DNA of 64,000 nt from Nostoc parmelioides FACHB-3921 (GCF_014696625.1 NZ_JACJQL010000001.1:248001-312000); one strand, 5' to 3'; shown: positions 7,648 through 17,750, numbered from the stretch's first letter. The notes: generated by a model from the letters alone, not told the origin. Made by a program: numbers and translations.

Positions 7648-10572
7648 CTAATTACTTACCGCTACGTTAAAGATTAGTTCTTCTAGGGTACTGAGCAATT
7701 CTTGCTCATTGTAAGGTTTAGAAAAATAAGCTCTAGCGCCTAGCTGCATGGCTAGTTGCCGATGTTTATTGCTACTACGAGAAGTGAGCATGGCTACTGG
7801 GATATTTTTTGTGTCCAAGTTGGAGTTAATCCGGTCTAAAAAGCCATAACCATCAAGGCGTGGCATTTCAATATCACAAATTACCGCTTTCACTTTTAAG
7901 CCACTCTCTAATTTTTCCCAAGCATCTTCACCATCTTTTGCTTGTTCTACTTGATATCCTCCTTTTTCTAAAGTTAATGCTAGGAAGCGACGCACATTAA
8001 TGGAGTCATCGATGATTAAAATTGTGCCTTTGTTTTGAGTGGGGGGTGCTGGTAGTTTGGCACTATCAAAGAAGAGGAAGGGCGTTTTTAGTGTAGCTGA
8101 TGATGATTGGAGATTTTTGGTGGGGTGTTGATTGGTGGCAATTTTATACAGGAGTTCGTTGGTATTAACTAATGCCACAACTCGACCATCACCTAAAATG
8201 GTGCAATTACTAAAGCCTTGGGGTAAGGGTATATTGCCCTCAACTTGGCGGATAGCAACTTCCTGTTCACCCCAGCAACGGTCTACCAATATGGCAACTG
8301 GTTGATTATTGCCTTTAACTATTAAGACGCTATGGGCGTTAATTGCTGGGGGCGTTTCTAGTTCTGGGCTATCGTAGCGGGGACAGTTAAATTCTAGGTG
8401 GCGACCAAGGCGAATGAGGGGAAGCATAGTCCCTTGCCAATTGAGGACTTCATTACCCGCCATTGGGAATACTTGCTCGTTTTGCAATAGGGAGATTTCC
8501 GAAACCACATCGGTAGGAAATGCTAACAGCATTTTGTTGGTTTCTATGAGCAAAACTCTGGCGATGGAAAGGGTAAATGGTACTGATAAGGTAAAGGTTG
8601 TACCAACGCCTAATTCTGTATCAACTGTAATATCGCCGCGCACTAATTTCAGGTTATTACGCACTACATCCATCCCCACACCACGACCAGATAAGGCGGT
8701 GACTTGTTCGGAGGTGGTAAAACCTGGTTCAAAAATTAGTGACAGGAGTTCTTCATCGGTGGCGTTGGCTAGTAAAGCTGCATCTATCCCCATTCCTTGG
8801 GCGCGGGTGCGAATTTTGTCTAAAGCAATGCCCCGACCATCATCGCGCATGGTGATGATAGTACGATTACTGCGGTGGGTGGCAGTAATTTCAATTAAGC
8901 CTTGTTCTGGTTTGCCTAATGCCTGACGGGTGGCAGATTCTTCGATACCATGATCAAAGGCATTCCTTAATAGGTGCATTAATGGCTCATTTAAGGCTTC
9001 TAAAATGCTGCGTTCAATTAAGGTGTTACCACCTGTAATTTTCAATTGAACATTTTTGCCGTATTCTACATTTAAATCGCGGATGGCTCTGGGGAAACGC
9101 TCAACTAAGTCCGACATGGGGCGCATTCGGATATGGTTGAGCTTGGTTTGCAGTTGTTTTGATGTTTTATTGAGTTTACGGGCGACGTGGTCTGTGTCGT
9201 CAACGCTGAGTTGAATATCTGTGGTGACTTCTTGGACTTGGACAATAGTTTCCACTACTGTTTGCGATCGCAAGTTTAACTCATTATAGCGATCCATCTC
9301 TAAGGCATCAAACTCGCTCTCTGGGTCTTGGGTCTGGGGATATTCTGCACCATGATGAGCATTTACCAAGTCTTTGGTAGTTTTTCGCTCATGAATTGTC
9401 CGCAATTCTTGATTTTCCCGTTCCAGGGTATGGACGCGCTGGTTTAAGTTGCGGACAAGTTTGCGTAATCTTTCAATTTGAGAGTTAAGCCCATTACGTT
9501 GGACAATTAATTCACCAAATAAATCATTTATTTCTTCTAATTGTTTACTAGGAACACGGACTGTATTTTCTGGATGTTCACGATCTTTATTGGTAAGTAA
9601 TGTATAGTCTGTTGTTGTATTTTCTTTAGCAAATTCTGTCAGTATTTCGGGAAAATCAATAACGCTAAGGGGATTAGGATTATTCTTTTCTGATACTGTC
9701 AAATCTTCAGGGATAAAATCAGATTCTATAGATGTTTCTGATGATTTATCTGCCTGAATTTGTGGTAGAGATGGAGTGTATACGGGAATATGAACTAATT
9801 CACCAAATTGGAGTTCTGTTGGTAATTTATCACGTTGATTTGTTAAAACTAAAGCTTGCGATCGCCGCCATGTTTGTAAGGCTAATTGGGCAATTTCTGA
9901 GACATTACCGTTAGCATTTTCTATATGATATTTAATAGATTCACATAATTGGGTAAAAGCTGGTAACTGCAACATTTCCCCCAAACCGCCCAATTCCGCC
10001 GCCATGATGGCGACTTCTTCTTGTAAACAAGGCTGGTTTTGATCTGCCAATACCGACTCTAGACGCTGGAGACATCCTTCGATTTCTGATTCAAATAACA
10101 GAGGAATGATATCTTGCCCCTCCTCTGGTGATAGCATGGTTGCAGCATCTTCTGGAGTAGGATCACCAAGGCGATCGCGCAATTCATCAAAGACTGGATG
10201 ACAAAATGTCCCTAACCAATCTTCTTCTACCGCATTTCCTTCTCCTAGTAACTGGACAATTTGCCGCAACCAATCAACAGCAGAAAGTAATAAACTTTGT
10301 AATTTGGTATCAATTTCTAGGGAATTTTTGCGAGTTTTTAAAACCTTAAAAGCATCTTCTAAGCGATGGGATAAATCACTTAAAGCGCGAAATCCCATCA
10401 TCGCTGCCCCGCCCTTGATGGAATGAGCAGCGCGTAATGCACCGTTAATTTTTTCTAAGTCAATGCGGTGACTCGTATCGATTTCTAATAATACCCCTTC
10501 TAGAGTATTAATGTAATCTGTAGCTTCTTCCAGAAACTGCATCTGGATTTCTAATTCTTTATCTTTTGACAT
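7648..10572 (-). CDS. CheA-type hybrid histidine kinase with C-terminal receiver
   Basis: A 974-residue kinase with ATG start. It has an N-terminal Hpt domain with phospho-acceptor His50 in AAHSIKGGAAMMG, a coiled linker, a CheA dimerisation region, an HATPase (LLRNAFDHGIE and DDGRGI boxes), a CheW-like coupling domain, and a receiver at about 845-965 (IDDSINVRRF, phospho-acceptor in VICDIEMPRLDGYGF). This is the layout of cyanobacterial PixL, PilL and HmpE. It is the last gene of the five-gene minus-strand cluster and acts as the signalling kinase for the upstream MCP and CheW. A 196-bp gap with tandem heptamers separates it from the MCP gene, so expression may be partly independent. Its TAG is followed in frame by an ABC-transporter remnant. 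Confidence 0.95.
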   Translation of the reverse strand: MSKDKELEIQMQFLEEATDYINTLEGVLLEIDTSHRIDLEKINGALRAAHSIKGGAAMMGFRALSDLSHRLEDAFKVLKTRKNSLEIDTKLQSLLLSAVDWLRQIVQLLGEGNAVEEDWLGTFCHPVFDELRDRLGDPTPEDAATMLSPEEGQDIIPLLFESEIEGCLQRLESVLADQNQPCLQEEVAIMAAELGGLGEMLQLPAFTQLCESIKYHIENANGNVSEIAQLALQTWRRSQALVLTNQRDKLPTELQFGELVHIPVYTPSLPQIQADKSSETSIESDFIPEDLTVSEKNNPNPLSVIDFPEILTEFAKENTTTDYTLLTNKDREHPENTVRVPSKQLEEINDLFGELIVQRNGLNSQIERLRKLVRNLNQRVHTLERENQELRTIHERKTTKDLVNAHHGAEYPQTQDPESEFDALEMDRYNELNLRSQTVVETIVQVQEVTTDIQLSVDDTDHVARKLNKTSKQLQTKLNHIRMRPMSDLVERFPRAIRDLNVEYGKNVQLKITGGNTLIERSILEALNEPLMHLLRNAFDHGIEESATRQALGKPEQGLIEITATHRSNRTIITMRDDGRGIALDKIRTRAQGMGIDAALLANATDEELLSLIFEPGFTTSEQVTALSGRGVGMDVVRNNLKLVRGDITVDTELGVGTTFTLSVPFTLSIARVLLIETNKMLLAFPTDVVSEISLLQNEQVFPMAGNEVLNWQGTMLPLIRLGRHLEFNCPRYDSPELETPPAINAHSVLIVKGNNQPVAILVDRCWGEQEVAIRQVEGNIPLPQGFSNCTILGDGRVVALVNTNELLYKIATNQHPTKNLQSSSATLKTPFLFFDSAKLPAPPTQNKGTILIIDDSINVRRFLALTLEKGGYQVEQAKDGEDAWEKLESGLKVKAVICDIEMPRLDGYGFLDRINSNLDTKNIPVAMLTSRSSNKHRQLAMQLGARAYFSKPYNEQELLSTLEELIFNVAVSN

Positions 10573-10602
10573 AGTTTTTGTCAGTGGTCAAACCCTTTGG
10601 GG

Positions 10603-10761
10603 AATTCAAAATTCAAAATTCAAAATTCAAAATAGCCTACGGCAAGGCTTACGCCAACAAAATTCAAAATTACAATCCCCATAAATTTATTTATGGGCTT
10701 GTATTCTTGTTATCTGCGGTCAACAGTTAACAGTTAACAGTTAACAGTTAACAGTCAACAA
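10603..10761. repeat. Two tandem-heptamer arrays in the MCP-cheA gap
   Basis: At 10603-10633 the unit AATTCAA repeats about four times. At 10721-10761 the unit CAGTTAA/CAGTCAA repeats about five times. Between them are a short hairpin around AGCCTACGGCAAGGCT and the stem-loop listed at 10678. These are the short tandemly repeated repetitive sequences known from filamentous cyanobacteria. Confidence 0.85.
10678..10697 (-). terminator. Possible stem-loop downstream of the MCP gene
   Basis: Arms CCCATAAA and TTTATGGG flank a 4-nt loop. The stem lies about 70 bp past the MCP stop codon on the minus strand. There is no strong T-run after it, so termination is only a possibility, and attenuation between the MCP and cheA genes is equally plausible. 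Confidence 0.35.
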
Positions 10762-10768
10762 CGAACTC

Positions 10769-13027
10769 TTAACTCACTTTAAAAGTACCCACAGTTTTTT
10801 GTAACTGATGAGAAATTTCTACAGTTTGTTTGAGGGATTGGGCTACGAGGCGGGAGGAATCGCTGCTGCGTTGTGAGACAGAGGCGATATCTTGCATGAG
10901 TCTGTTAACGGTTTGTGATGTTTCTACTTGAGATACTGTAGCGGTGGAAATTGATTGAATTAAAGAGTCAATTTGCCGGGATACATCTAATATTTGACCA
11001 AGGCTTTGTTTGGCTTCTTCCACAATTCTTGTCCCTTCTACCACTTGGGTAGTTCCTACTTCCATCGCCTTAACAACTTCGCTGGTTTCTCGTTGAATGT
11101 TCTCGACAATTTGCTCAATTTCTTGGGTGGCGATTGCACTTCTAGCGGCTAGTTCGCCGATTTCTTCAGCGACTACTCCAAAGCCTTCGCCTTCTTCTCC
11201 AGCGCGGGCGGCTTCGATACCTGCGTTGATGGCGAGGAGGTTGGTTTGGGTGGCGATTTGGTTAATGATGGAAACGACGCGGGAAATTTGTTGTGAAGAT
11301 TCTCCCAGGCGTTTGACTTTTTTAGCCGTTTCGCCAACGGTGGTACGCAAGGACAAGATGTTTTGTACGGTCAAGTCCATTGCTTGTCCACTCTTGGCGG
11401 CGGTGAAGGCTGCATGATTAGCCACGGTTGCGGCTTGTTGGGCGCTGTCGGCTACGGCCTGCATGGAATGGGTCATCTTATCAACTGCGTCTAAGGTGCG
11501 GTTGATTTCGGTGGCTTGGGTGAGGGCTTCTTCTGCTAGTTGACGAATTGCGCCTTCGTTGGAACCAATAGCGGTGTTTAATTGACCAGCCGCTTGTTTA
11601 ACTTGGGTGACGATATCCCGGAGATTTTCGACGATGGAGTTGAAAAAGTCCGCCACTGTACCGATTTCGCCAGCCGTCACGTCTGCACGGACTGTTAAGT
11701 CGCCTTTGGCGACACCTTCCACATTGCTGAGTAGTTCCAAGAGTTGTAATTGTAAAACATCTTGCGGTTGCCATTCCTGGTCAGGGTTGGTGACGACAAA
11801 TCCTTTTTGCTTGACCACAATTTGCAGATGTTCGGCGACTTGGTTAATGTTGGTAGCCAATGCGCCTAACTCGTCTTCCCTTTCTACTTCTATACGGCTG
11901 GGGAATTCACCTTGACCGAGTTTTGCTAAGGTGGTGGTCGCATCGGATAGGGGTTGTATGGTACGGTTAGCTAACCAAGCTGCGATCGCTCCTACTGCAC
12001 AAGCTGTAAATGCTGTACCCAAAAGAATTGTCCACAATAGTTGTCGTTGTGGTTGGAATAAAGCATCTGCATCGGTGGTCAAGAGAACTTGCCAGTTTAG
12101 GTCTGGTAGTCCCGCTAAGTTTTGCGGTGGTATGTAACTAAGTAATACGGGTTTTTTATTAACTTTGGGAGTGGTGAGGAAACTAGCAACTTTTTTCCCA
12201 TCTAGACGTGCAGCTAAATCAGGATAATTGGCTTTGGCTTCTTTACCTAATAGTTCTTTTTCTGGGCTGAGGAAGATTATCCCTGAGGTATCAAGTAAAT
12301 TATATGTATTGCCATTAGCTGCATAGTCTTTGATGACCGTTTCTAGGGATTTGATGGGCATTTTTGCTCTGACCACAGCGATAATTTGATCTGTGGTAAT
12401 ATCTTTGACTGGTGCAGTTATATAAATGCTTGACTTTTCTAATTGTTGAATGATGGGAGTTTCTTTTTGCAGAGTCTCCTGAAAATAAGTTTGGTCTTTT
12501 TGGTTATATAAAATTTCTCCTGTAGATTGGGCAATTACATCCCCTTGAATATCGAATACAGCTATACTGTCGTAATTTTGATAAATTTCGATAATGCTAT
12601 CTAATACTAGTTGTTTTTCTTCCTTGCTTGTCCTACTAATAACTTGGGGATTGGCCAAAAATGGTAGGCGGGAAATAAACTGAATATCTGCATAACGTCC
12701 CAACATGAAGCGGTTAACGGTGTTGGTTAATTTGGTGGCTGCTGTTTGTTGAGCTTGAGACGTTTGTTGGATAATTGATTTGTTGAGTAAGTTGTAGGCG
12801 ATCGCCCCAACGGTTAAGATAGGGAGTGTACCGAGTGCGATCGCTAAAATGACGGCTTTGGTTTTTAAGCTTAAGCGTTGGTAATAAACTCCTAAATTCT
12901 GCTGATTAACAAGATGATTCAGCTTATTGGAGATTTGTCCCATACCATTACTAGATTGTGTAGCAGAAATCAATGATGATTGATTTTGAGCATCATCACT
13001 CTTAGCCATGCCGGTTTTATTAATCAT
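10769..13027 (-). CDS. Methyl-accepting chemotaxis protein (dCache-HAMP-MCP)
   Basis: A 752-residue transmembrane chemoreceptor. Residues 1-58 are a polar cytoplasmic leader, the first membrane helix lies at about 59-80 (ILAIALGTLPILTV), a periplasmic double-Cache-like sensor follows to about 330, then a second helix (LLWTILLGTAF), one clear and one probable HAMP unit, and the long cytoplasmic signalling hairpin. The hairpin tip has the conserved IATQTNLLAINAGIEAARAG. It lacks the bilin-binding GAF domains of PixJ or PtxD, so it fits PilJ- or HmpD-like receptors better. An in-frame ATG at codon 7 is an alternative start. It should form a core signalling unit with the neighbouring CheW and CheA proteins. 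Confidence 0.93.
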   Translation of the reverse strand: MINKTGMAKSDDAQNQSSLISATQSSNGMGQISNKLNHLVNQQNLGVYYQRLSLKTKAVILAIALGTLPILTVGAIAYNLLNKSIIQQTSQAQQTAATKLTNTVNRFMLGRYADIQFISRLPFLANPQVISRTSKEEKQLVLDSIIEIYQNYDSIAVFDIQGDVIAQSTGEILYNQKDQTYFQETLQKETPIIQQLEKSSIYITAPVKDITTDQIIAVVRAKMPIKSLETVIKDYAANGNTYNLLDTSGIIFLSPEKELLGKEAKANYPDLAARLDGKKVASFLTTPKVNKKPVLLSYIPPQNLAGLPDLNWQVLLTTDADALFQPQRQLLWTILLGTAFTACAVGAIAAWLANRTIQPLSDATTTLAKLGQGEFPSRIEVEREDELGALATNINQVAEHLQIVVKQKGFVVTNPDQEWQPQDVLQLQLLELLSNVEGVAKGDLTVRADVTAGEIGTVADFFNSIVENLRDIVTQVKQAAGQLNTAIGSNEGAIRQLAEEALTQATEINRTLDAVDKMTHSMQAVADSAQQAATVANHAAFTAAKSGQAMDLTVQNILSLRTTVGETAKKVKRLGESSQQISRVVSIINQIATQTNLLAINAGIEAARAGEEGEGFGVVAEEIGELAARSAIATQEIEQIVENIQRETSEVVKAMEVGTTQVVEGTRIVEEAKQSLGQILDVSRQIDSLIQSISTATVSQVETSQTVNRLMQDIASVSQRSSDSSRLVAQSLKQTVEISHQLQKTVGTFKVS

Positions 13028-13069
13028 AATTGCAGTTAGGGAAAATAATTAACGAAAACAGAAAATATT

Positions 13070-13579
13070 TTATTGATAATTTTGATTACCAATAAGTACA
13101 GAAGAATTGACAATTGCTTGAGCATCTAATACTAGAAAGTTTTCTTCTTGTTGTGTCACACAACCACGTAGATAAGGAACTAAACTAGATGCCACCTGTC
13201 CAATAGGGGAACGAATCTCATCAGACATAAATTTAGTGATACCTTTAATCTCTTGTACTACTAAACCCAAGAGTGTTGATTCTACTTTAATCACAATGAC
13301 ACTATATTGATATACCCGGCTTTCTAATGATTCCAAATTGAGCATTTTTGGTAAATCAATCGCCCAAATTATCCGACTACGCCAATTCATTAAACCTAAG
13401 ACACAAGGTGGCATATTGGGCATAGGCGTAATAGATTCAACAGGAATCAGAACTGCTTCTTGGGTATGGTTCATCGCTAAAATAGCAGCACTTTGCTGAT
13501 TTAAGTAAAATTTTAGATAACCATCTGCTGATTTATTTTGATCTGACAAAGTAGCCATTAAAATTTGAGAGTTATTCAT
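13070..13579 (-). CDS. CheW-like coupling protein
   Basis: A 169-residue single-domain CheW homologue. Typical stretches are VLGLMNWRSRIIWAIDLPK (the usual GxxNxRGxIxPVxDL region) and LLGLVVQEIKGI. It should link the MCP to the CheA kinase in a receptor array. It sits between the cheY-like and MCP genes, 4 bp downstream of the former, so the cluster is almost certainly co-transcribed. It matches PixI, PilI or HmpC by position. Confidence 0.92.
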   Translation of the reverse strand: MNNSQILMATLSDQNKSADGYLKFYLNQQSAAILAMNHTQEAVLIPVESITPMPNMPPCVLGLMNWRSRIIWAIDLPKMLNLESLESRVYQYSVIVIKVESTLLGLVVQEIKGITKFMSDEIRSPIGQVASSLVPYLRGCVTQQEENFLVLDAQAIVNSSVLIGNQNYQ

Positions 13580-13583
13580 TGAT

Positions 13584-13961
13584 TTAAATCACTACAGATT
13601 TAATAGTACGTAGCAAATTCTCGCGGGTATAGGGTTTGGTAATATAGGCATCTGCACCTTGTTTCATTGCCCACAAACGGTCTATTTCCTGATTCTTAGA
13701 ACTGCAAATTACTATCGGGAGTTTTTCTGTAATTGGATGTTTTTTTAAGGAACGACATAACTCAAATCCACTCATTCCTGGCATGACAACATCTGTGACA
13801 ATTAAATCAGGCTTTTCTAATAAAGCTTTCTCTATGGCTTCCTTTGCACCAGCAGCTTTAATTACGTCATAACCACTCTCTTGTAAATAACGACTCATCA
13901 GTTCTAGTTCACTAGGTGAGTCTTCAACAATCAAAATTTTGCCAACTAAGGTAATACTCAC
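13584..13961 (-). CDS. CheY-like single-domain response regulator
   Basis: A 125-residue stand-alone receiver. The acidic pair is at IVEDSPSE, the phospho-acceptor is Asp57 in LIVTDVVMPGMSG, and the Lys is in ADAYITKPY. It lies 16 bp downstream of the PATAN-receiver gene and 4 bp upstream of cheW. In the related Synechocystis pix/pil and Nostoc hmp clusters this position is held by PixH/PilH/HmpB, which relay or drain phosphate from the CheA kinase. Confidence 0.93.
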   Translation of the reverse strand: MSITLVGKILIVEDSPSELELMSRYLQESGYDVIKAAGAKEAIEKALLEKPDLIVTDVVMPGMSGFELCRSLKKHPITEKLPIVICSSKNQEIDRLWAMKQGADAYITKPYTRENLLRTIKSVVI

Positions 13962-13977
13962 TTTTCCATCTCCCGAT

Positions 13978-15021
13978 TTAAGTAATATGTTTAAACACCA
14001 TTTTTAATAATTCCGACTGGTCAAAAGGCTTAGTTAAATAGCCTGAAGACCTGACCATTTTTGCTTTAGCTCTATCAACAAATCCTGTTCTACCAGTCAC
14101 CATAATAATAGGCGTATTTTTAAAGGCTGAATGTCTCCGTAATAGGGAACATAATTCATATCCGTCTAAATTGGGCATTGTCACATCGAGTAAAATTAAG
14201 TCTGGTTTACTCCGCAGAACTTGCATTAAAGCTTTCACAGGATCATTAATAGTCACTACTGTAAATACATTCTCATCGAGAAAACTTCTGATGGAATTTA
14301 AGACGGTCTGACTATCATCAATACAAGCAATAGTATATAAAGTTTTTCTAACTAGTGATGGAGGAGTAGTTGACTGAGGATTTTCGCTATTATCAGGATG
14401 ATTTTGTGGTGATGATGGAGATGCGGCAGGTCTGGTTGATGGCAAAACTTGCGAACCACCACCGGTATTTACAGATGGTGGTGTAGGCTGGCGTTGGCGT
14501 AATTGTTTTTGGCAATATTCAACTAATAAACGCAAATCTAAATAACAGAATTTTGGCATTTCTTCCCAAGTAAGATCAGGGAAAAACTCATAGCTTCCCT
14601 CCTTGATGACTAAAAATGTTTCTATTACTTCCTTTGCTAGTTCTTCTATCAAGATAGCGGCTTGTTTGGGGGTAATATGGTTCTGATCTACCAGCCAACA
14701 AATCGCCTGATAATCTGCATATAAGATGGATGTACTTTCACCCTTGGGTTCAAACATCAACCGCATTTGTATACGGGTAGCGCTGTTTAGGGTAGGTATT
14801 TTTTGACTTAAGCGCCGCAGTTGATTATCAAGACGCTCAAATAATTTATCTGAGTAGGAAGCGTAAGTAAGTTTACCTGCTTCTAAATTAATTGTCCAAG
14901 AATTAGTATCTGTAAATATACGTAAGCAGCCCGTAGCATGACGACTGGTAAGTTGAGCTAAGAGGGATAGGGGGTGTAGTTTATGATTTAACCTGTAGTT
15001 ATTTATAGGAGTTGTACTCAT
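13978..15021 (-). CDS. PatA-type response regulator (PATAN domain plus receiver)
   Basis: A 347-residue protein and the first gene of the chemotaxis-like operon. Residues 1-165 form a PATAN (DUF4388-like) domain beginning with HPLSLLAQLTSRHATGCLRI. A Pro/Ser-rich linker of about 55 residues follows, then a receiver with the phospho-acceptor in LILLDVTMPNLDGYEL and Lys in SGYLTKPFD. By order (PATAN-REC, CheY, CheW, MCP, CheA) it matches pixG/pilG and the hmpA position in N. punctiforme. PatA itself, the heterocyst-pattern gene, is a paralogue and, as I recall, is not in such a cluster, so I do not use that name. Confidence 0.9.
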   Translation of the reverse strand: MSTTPINNYRLNHKLHPLSLLAQLTSRHATGCLRIFTDTNSWTINLEAGKLTYASYSDKLFERLDNQLRRLSQKIPTLNSATRIQMRLMFEPKGESTSILYADYQAICWLVDQNHITPKQAAILIEELAKEVIETFLVIKEGSYEFFPDLTWEEMPKFCYLDLRLLVEYCQKQLRQRQPTPPSVNTGGGSQVLPSTRPAASPSSPQNHPDNSENPQSTTPPSLVRKTLYTIACIDDSQTVLNSIRSFLDENVFTVVTINDPVKALMQVLRSKPDLILLDVTMPNLDGYELCSLLRRHSAFKNTPIIMVTGRTGFVDRAKAKMVRSSGYLTKPFDQSELLKMVFKHIT

Positions 15022-15589
15022 TTTGCTTTTACTTTAGATAAATTCCATAGGTGTCAACTAAGTTGATGCAGAAGCTTCGCCACAAGTCCTATCATTAAAT
15101 TGGTTAACTAACTAGGTGATAGAAAATACGAGAGTTATCAGAAAGGATTTGCCATAAACCACTTATACAGCCTATATTTTGTGATAATTCAATCCCTAAT
15201 TAGGTGTAAAATCTAGTAAATTTATTAACTTTATTACATAGAGGAATACGGCTTGTGGAAGGTTTCATCAACAAAAAGTAAATACCAAAAAATTTATATT
15301 CCTCTGAGTAACTTTTAATTCATAAAAGCTAAATTAGCACTGTTAATTTAACAGAATTTAACTAAAGTCTTATCAGTATTTACACTTAAAAAAAATATGT
15401 TAGCTGAATTTAGCCTCATTTTGGCGCTTGATTCAGTATGGCTACGCAGCCTGTAGACAATTCAGCCATGACAATTACCTCAACTGCTACTAGTGTAATT
15501 GTCTATATAGTTCCCAACTTTTGACAGAATATTTATGAAGTTTGAGGAATCTGGTAATGGTTAATGGGTAATAGGTAATTGGGCTATTA
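15022..15589. other. Intergenic region upstream of the chemotaxis-like operon
   Basis: AT-rich and without a supported gene. It presumably contains the operon promoter reading leftward. A stretch near 15060-15085 resembles common dispersed repeats, but no boundaries can be drawn. An inverted repeat TGACAATTAC/GTAATTGTC is visible around 15468-15505. Confidence 0.5.
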
Positions 15590-15713
15590 AGCTAATGCGC
15601 GCCTAAATTGCATAACTACTAATAAGGACTGTTAACTGTTAACTGTTGACTGTTAACGGTCAACGGTCAACAGCCCTCATGATGGATTATGCAACTTAAA
15701 AGCAGAATAGCTT
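15590..15713. mobile_element. Miniature inverted-repeat element, STRR-cargo family, copy 2
   Basis: Left end AGCTAATGCGCGCCTAAATT and, reversed, right end AGCTATTCTGCTTTTAAGTT form terminal inverted repeats of about 26 bp, both ending in TGCATAA on the inner side. The core is an array of TGTTAAC/TGTTGAC/CGGTCAA heptamers. This is the best-preserved copy of the family. It lies 47 bp downstream of the proA stop codon. Confidence 0.7.
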
Positions 15714-15759
15714 ACCCATTACCAAATTTCTCATCCCCTTGGAGGCGAAGAATTTTATC

Positions 15760-17064
15760 CTAGAAATCCTTGTGAGTAAAAGGTTTGGCATTTTCCCCTG
15801 TGTAGGTGGCGACAATATGTCCTGTACCTGTCATTTGATATTTATATGTCACCAGTCCTTCTAAACCCACAGGGCCACGGGGAGGCATTTGTTGAGTGCT
15901 AATACCTACTTCTGCACCAAAGCCGTAGCGGAAACCGTCGGCGAAGCGAGTAGAACAGTTGTGAAAAACTCCGGCTGAATTGACTAAGCCAAAGAAGGTT
16001 TCAACGGCTGTCACATCTTCGGTAATAATGGCATCGGTATGACGAGAACCATATTGATTGATATGAGCGATCGCCTCTGTTAATGAGTCTACAATCTTAA
16101 TTGACAAGATAAAATCGCTGTATTCTGTTTCCCAATCTATGGCTGTGGCCGCCCCAATCTCAGGTAATATCTGCAAAGTCCGTTCATCTCCTTTCAATTC
16201 CACCTGACGTTCAGCTAAGGCTTGGGCTACTTTTGGTAAAAATTCCGCCGCCACTGATTGGTGGACGAGTAAGGTTTCAATAGCGTTACAAGCAGCCGGA
16301 TACTGCACCTTTGCATCGACGCTCACAGCAATTGCTTTTTCTATATCCGCAGCCTTATCTATATATACATGGCAAATGCCATCGGCGTGACCAAGTACGG
16401 GAATGCGCGTATTTTCTTGGACAAACCGTACAAAAGAGTTAGAACCTCTAGGAATAATTAAATCTACATATTTATCTAGGCGTAAAAGTTCTAAGGTTTC
16501 TTCTCTGGTGGTGAGTAACTGTACTACATCAGGATTGACATCTGTGGTTGATAATCCCTGTTTCACAGCTTTGACTATGGCTTCGCAAGAACGTACAGCT
16601 TCCTTCCCACATTTGAGAATCACACCATTACCGGACTTGATAGCTAAGGAGATAATTTGAATGGCTGCTTCTGGACGGGCTTCAAAAATAATCCCCAACA
16701 CTCCCAACGGGCAAGTTATCCGCTTGAGAACTAAACCGGTATCCAGTTCGCGCTGAATCTGTACTTGTCCGATAGGATCTGCTAGTTTACCAACATCTCG
16801 CACCCCAGCGATCGCATCTCTTAATTTATGTTCATCCAACTGCAACCGCTTGTATAGTGGTTTGGCTATACCTCCAGCCGTAGCCGCTTCACAATCAGCA
16901 ATATTGGCCTGTAATATATCCTCCTTTGCAGATTCTAAGGCTTGAGCGACAGCAGCGATCGCTTGATTTTTCGCCTCGGTAGACAACATCGCCAGTAAAC
17001 TTGCAGCTTGGCGAGTTTGTTGAGCGATGTCATTCAGAGAAGAAGTAACTTGGAAAGTAGTCAT
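15760..17064 (-). CDS. proA: Gamma-glutamyl phosphate reductase
   Basis: A 434-residue ALDH-superfamily enzyme that reduces gamma-glutamyl phosphate to glutamate semialdehyde with NADPH, the second step of proline synthesis. Family marks are the start [20 protein letters not shown], the catalytic cysteine in [34 protein letters not shown] and the C-terminal [21 protein letters not shown] chose the ATG at 17064; another in-frame ATG lies 12 bp upstream, but it falls in a low-complexity ATTATTAGTCAT repeat. No proB is adjacent. A tandem-repeat region and a half miniature element lie just upstream and may separate the gene from its promoter. Confidence 0.95.
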   Translation of the reverse strand: MTTFQVTSSLNDIAQQTRQAASLLAMLSTEAKNQAIAAVAQALESAKEDILQANIADCEAATAGGIAKPLYKRLQLDEHKLRDAIAGVRDVGKLADPIGQVQIQRELDTGLVLKRITCPLGVLGIIFEARPEAAIQIISLAIKSGNGVILKCGKEAVRSCEAIVKAVKQGLSTTDVNPDVVQLLTTREETLELLRLDKYVDLIIPRGSNSFVRFVQENTRIPVLGHADGICHVYIDKAADIEKAIAVSVDAKVQYPAACNAIETLLVHQSVAAEFLPKVAQALAERQVELKGDERTLQILPEIGAATAIDWETEYSDFILSIKIVDSLTEAIAHINQYGSRHTDAIITEDVTAVETFFGLVNSAGVFHNCSTRFADGFRYGFGAEVGISTQQMPPRGPVGLEGLVTYKYQMTGTGHIVATYTGENAKPFTHKDF

Positions 17065-17088
17065 ATTATTAGTCATATTATTCGTTAT

Positions 17089-17210
17089 TAGTTATTAGTC
17101 CATAGTCATTAGTCCATAGTCAACAGTCAAATAGGTTAACTGTTAACGGTCAACAGTCAAAAGTCAACAGACCTTACGATAGATTATGCAACTTAAAAGC
17201 AGAATAGCTT
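17089..17210. repeat. Tandem heptamers plus right end of an STRR-cargo element
   Basis: ATTAGTCCATAGTC-type heptamers (about 17089-17120) run into TTAACTG/CAACAGT heptamers (to 17170). They end in TTATGCAACTTAAAAGCAGA ATAG (17184-17208), which matches the right terminus of the 15590 element with almost no change. The left terminus is missing, so this is a truncated copy. Confidence 0.65.
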
Positions 17211-17750
17211 AACCTGTACTAGTAAGCTTTGTGGTGAAGTATATTGAGTTAAAGTTATTTAGGATCATACTTCTAGAATGCCTAAAAATATTGGAGGATA
17301 TTGCTTCTAGAAACGCGTTACCCTGTAATGATAAATTGCAGGTTCATCTTAATCAGCTTGTATGGAATTATTTGTGTTGCTGAAGTACATAGCCTTACTC
17401 CTATGGCAGTGATACCTGCATCAAATTATACGCAAAGTTTTCTCATTTATCATCTTTTCTTTACGGCCTTTACCTGTTAAAACAATTAAAGCTAATTTAT
17501 GATCCCTCTGGTCAAATATAGAAAAAATGTTGGACTTTTGAATAATATTTATACCCATAAAAAAGCACTTTCCTCTGTTCTTATCCCGACTAAGCTAATT
17601 CAAAAACCAAAACGCATTCCTATATTTTGCTTTTCTACTATTGGTTTCAATACTGATGTAGTTAGAATTACTCGACGTGGGTAAATTTTTAATTTGTCTG
17701 ATGAATTTACTTTTTTAGGATCAAAAATCCCTCAGTATGGAGTATCAAGC
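17211..17750. other. Intergenic region upstream of the peptidoglycan-binding gene
   Basis: AT-rich and without a convincing gene. A 61-codon open frame at 17499-17684 has no recognisable similarity or ribosome-binding site and ends just before the next gene, so I do not call it. No repeat of the window's families is present after 17210. Confidence 0.5.

Noticed and set aside
8414..8926. A 170-codon plus-strand open frame, with others of similar kind at 11097-11417, 24469-24810, 43796-44146 and 62239-62742.
   Set aside because: Each lies opposite a well-supported gene, has the low-complexity Ser/Arg/Pro composition of antisense frames, and shows no ribosome-binding site or family motif.
10721..10761. 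CRISPR-like direct repeats.
   Set aside because: The unit is 7 bp with no spacers and no cas genes; it is a cyanobacterial tandem heptamer array.
13978..15021. Naming the PATAN-receiver gene patA.
   Set aside because: The gene lies in a chemotaxis-like operon in the pixG/pilG/hmpA position, and PATAN-receiver proteins form a large paralogous group.
17499..17684. A 61-codon frame in the gap upstream of the peptidoglycan-binding gene.
   Set aside because: No ribosome-binding site, no recognisable family and AT-driven composition; chance is the simpler explanation.
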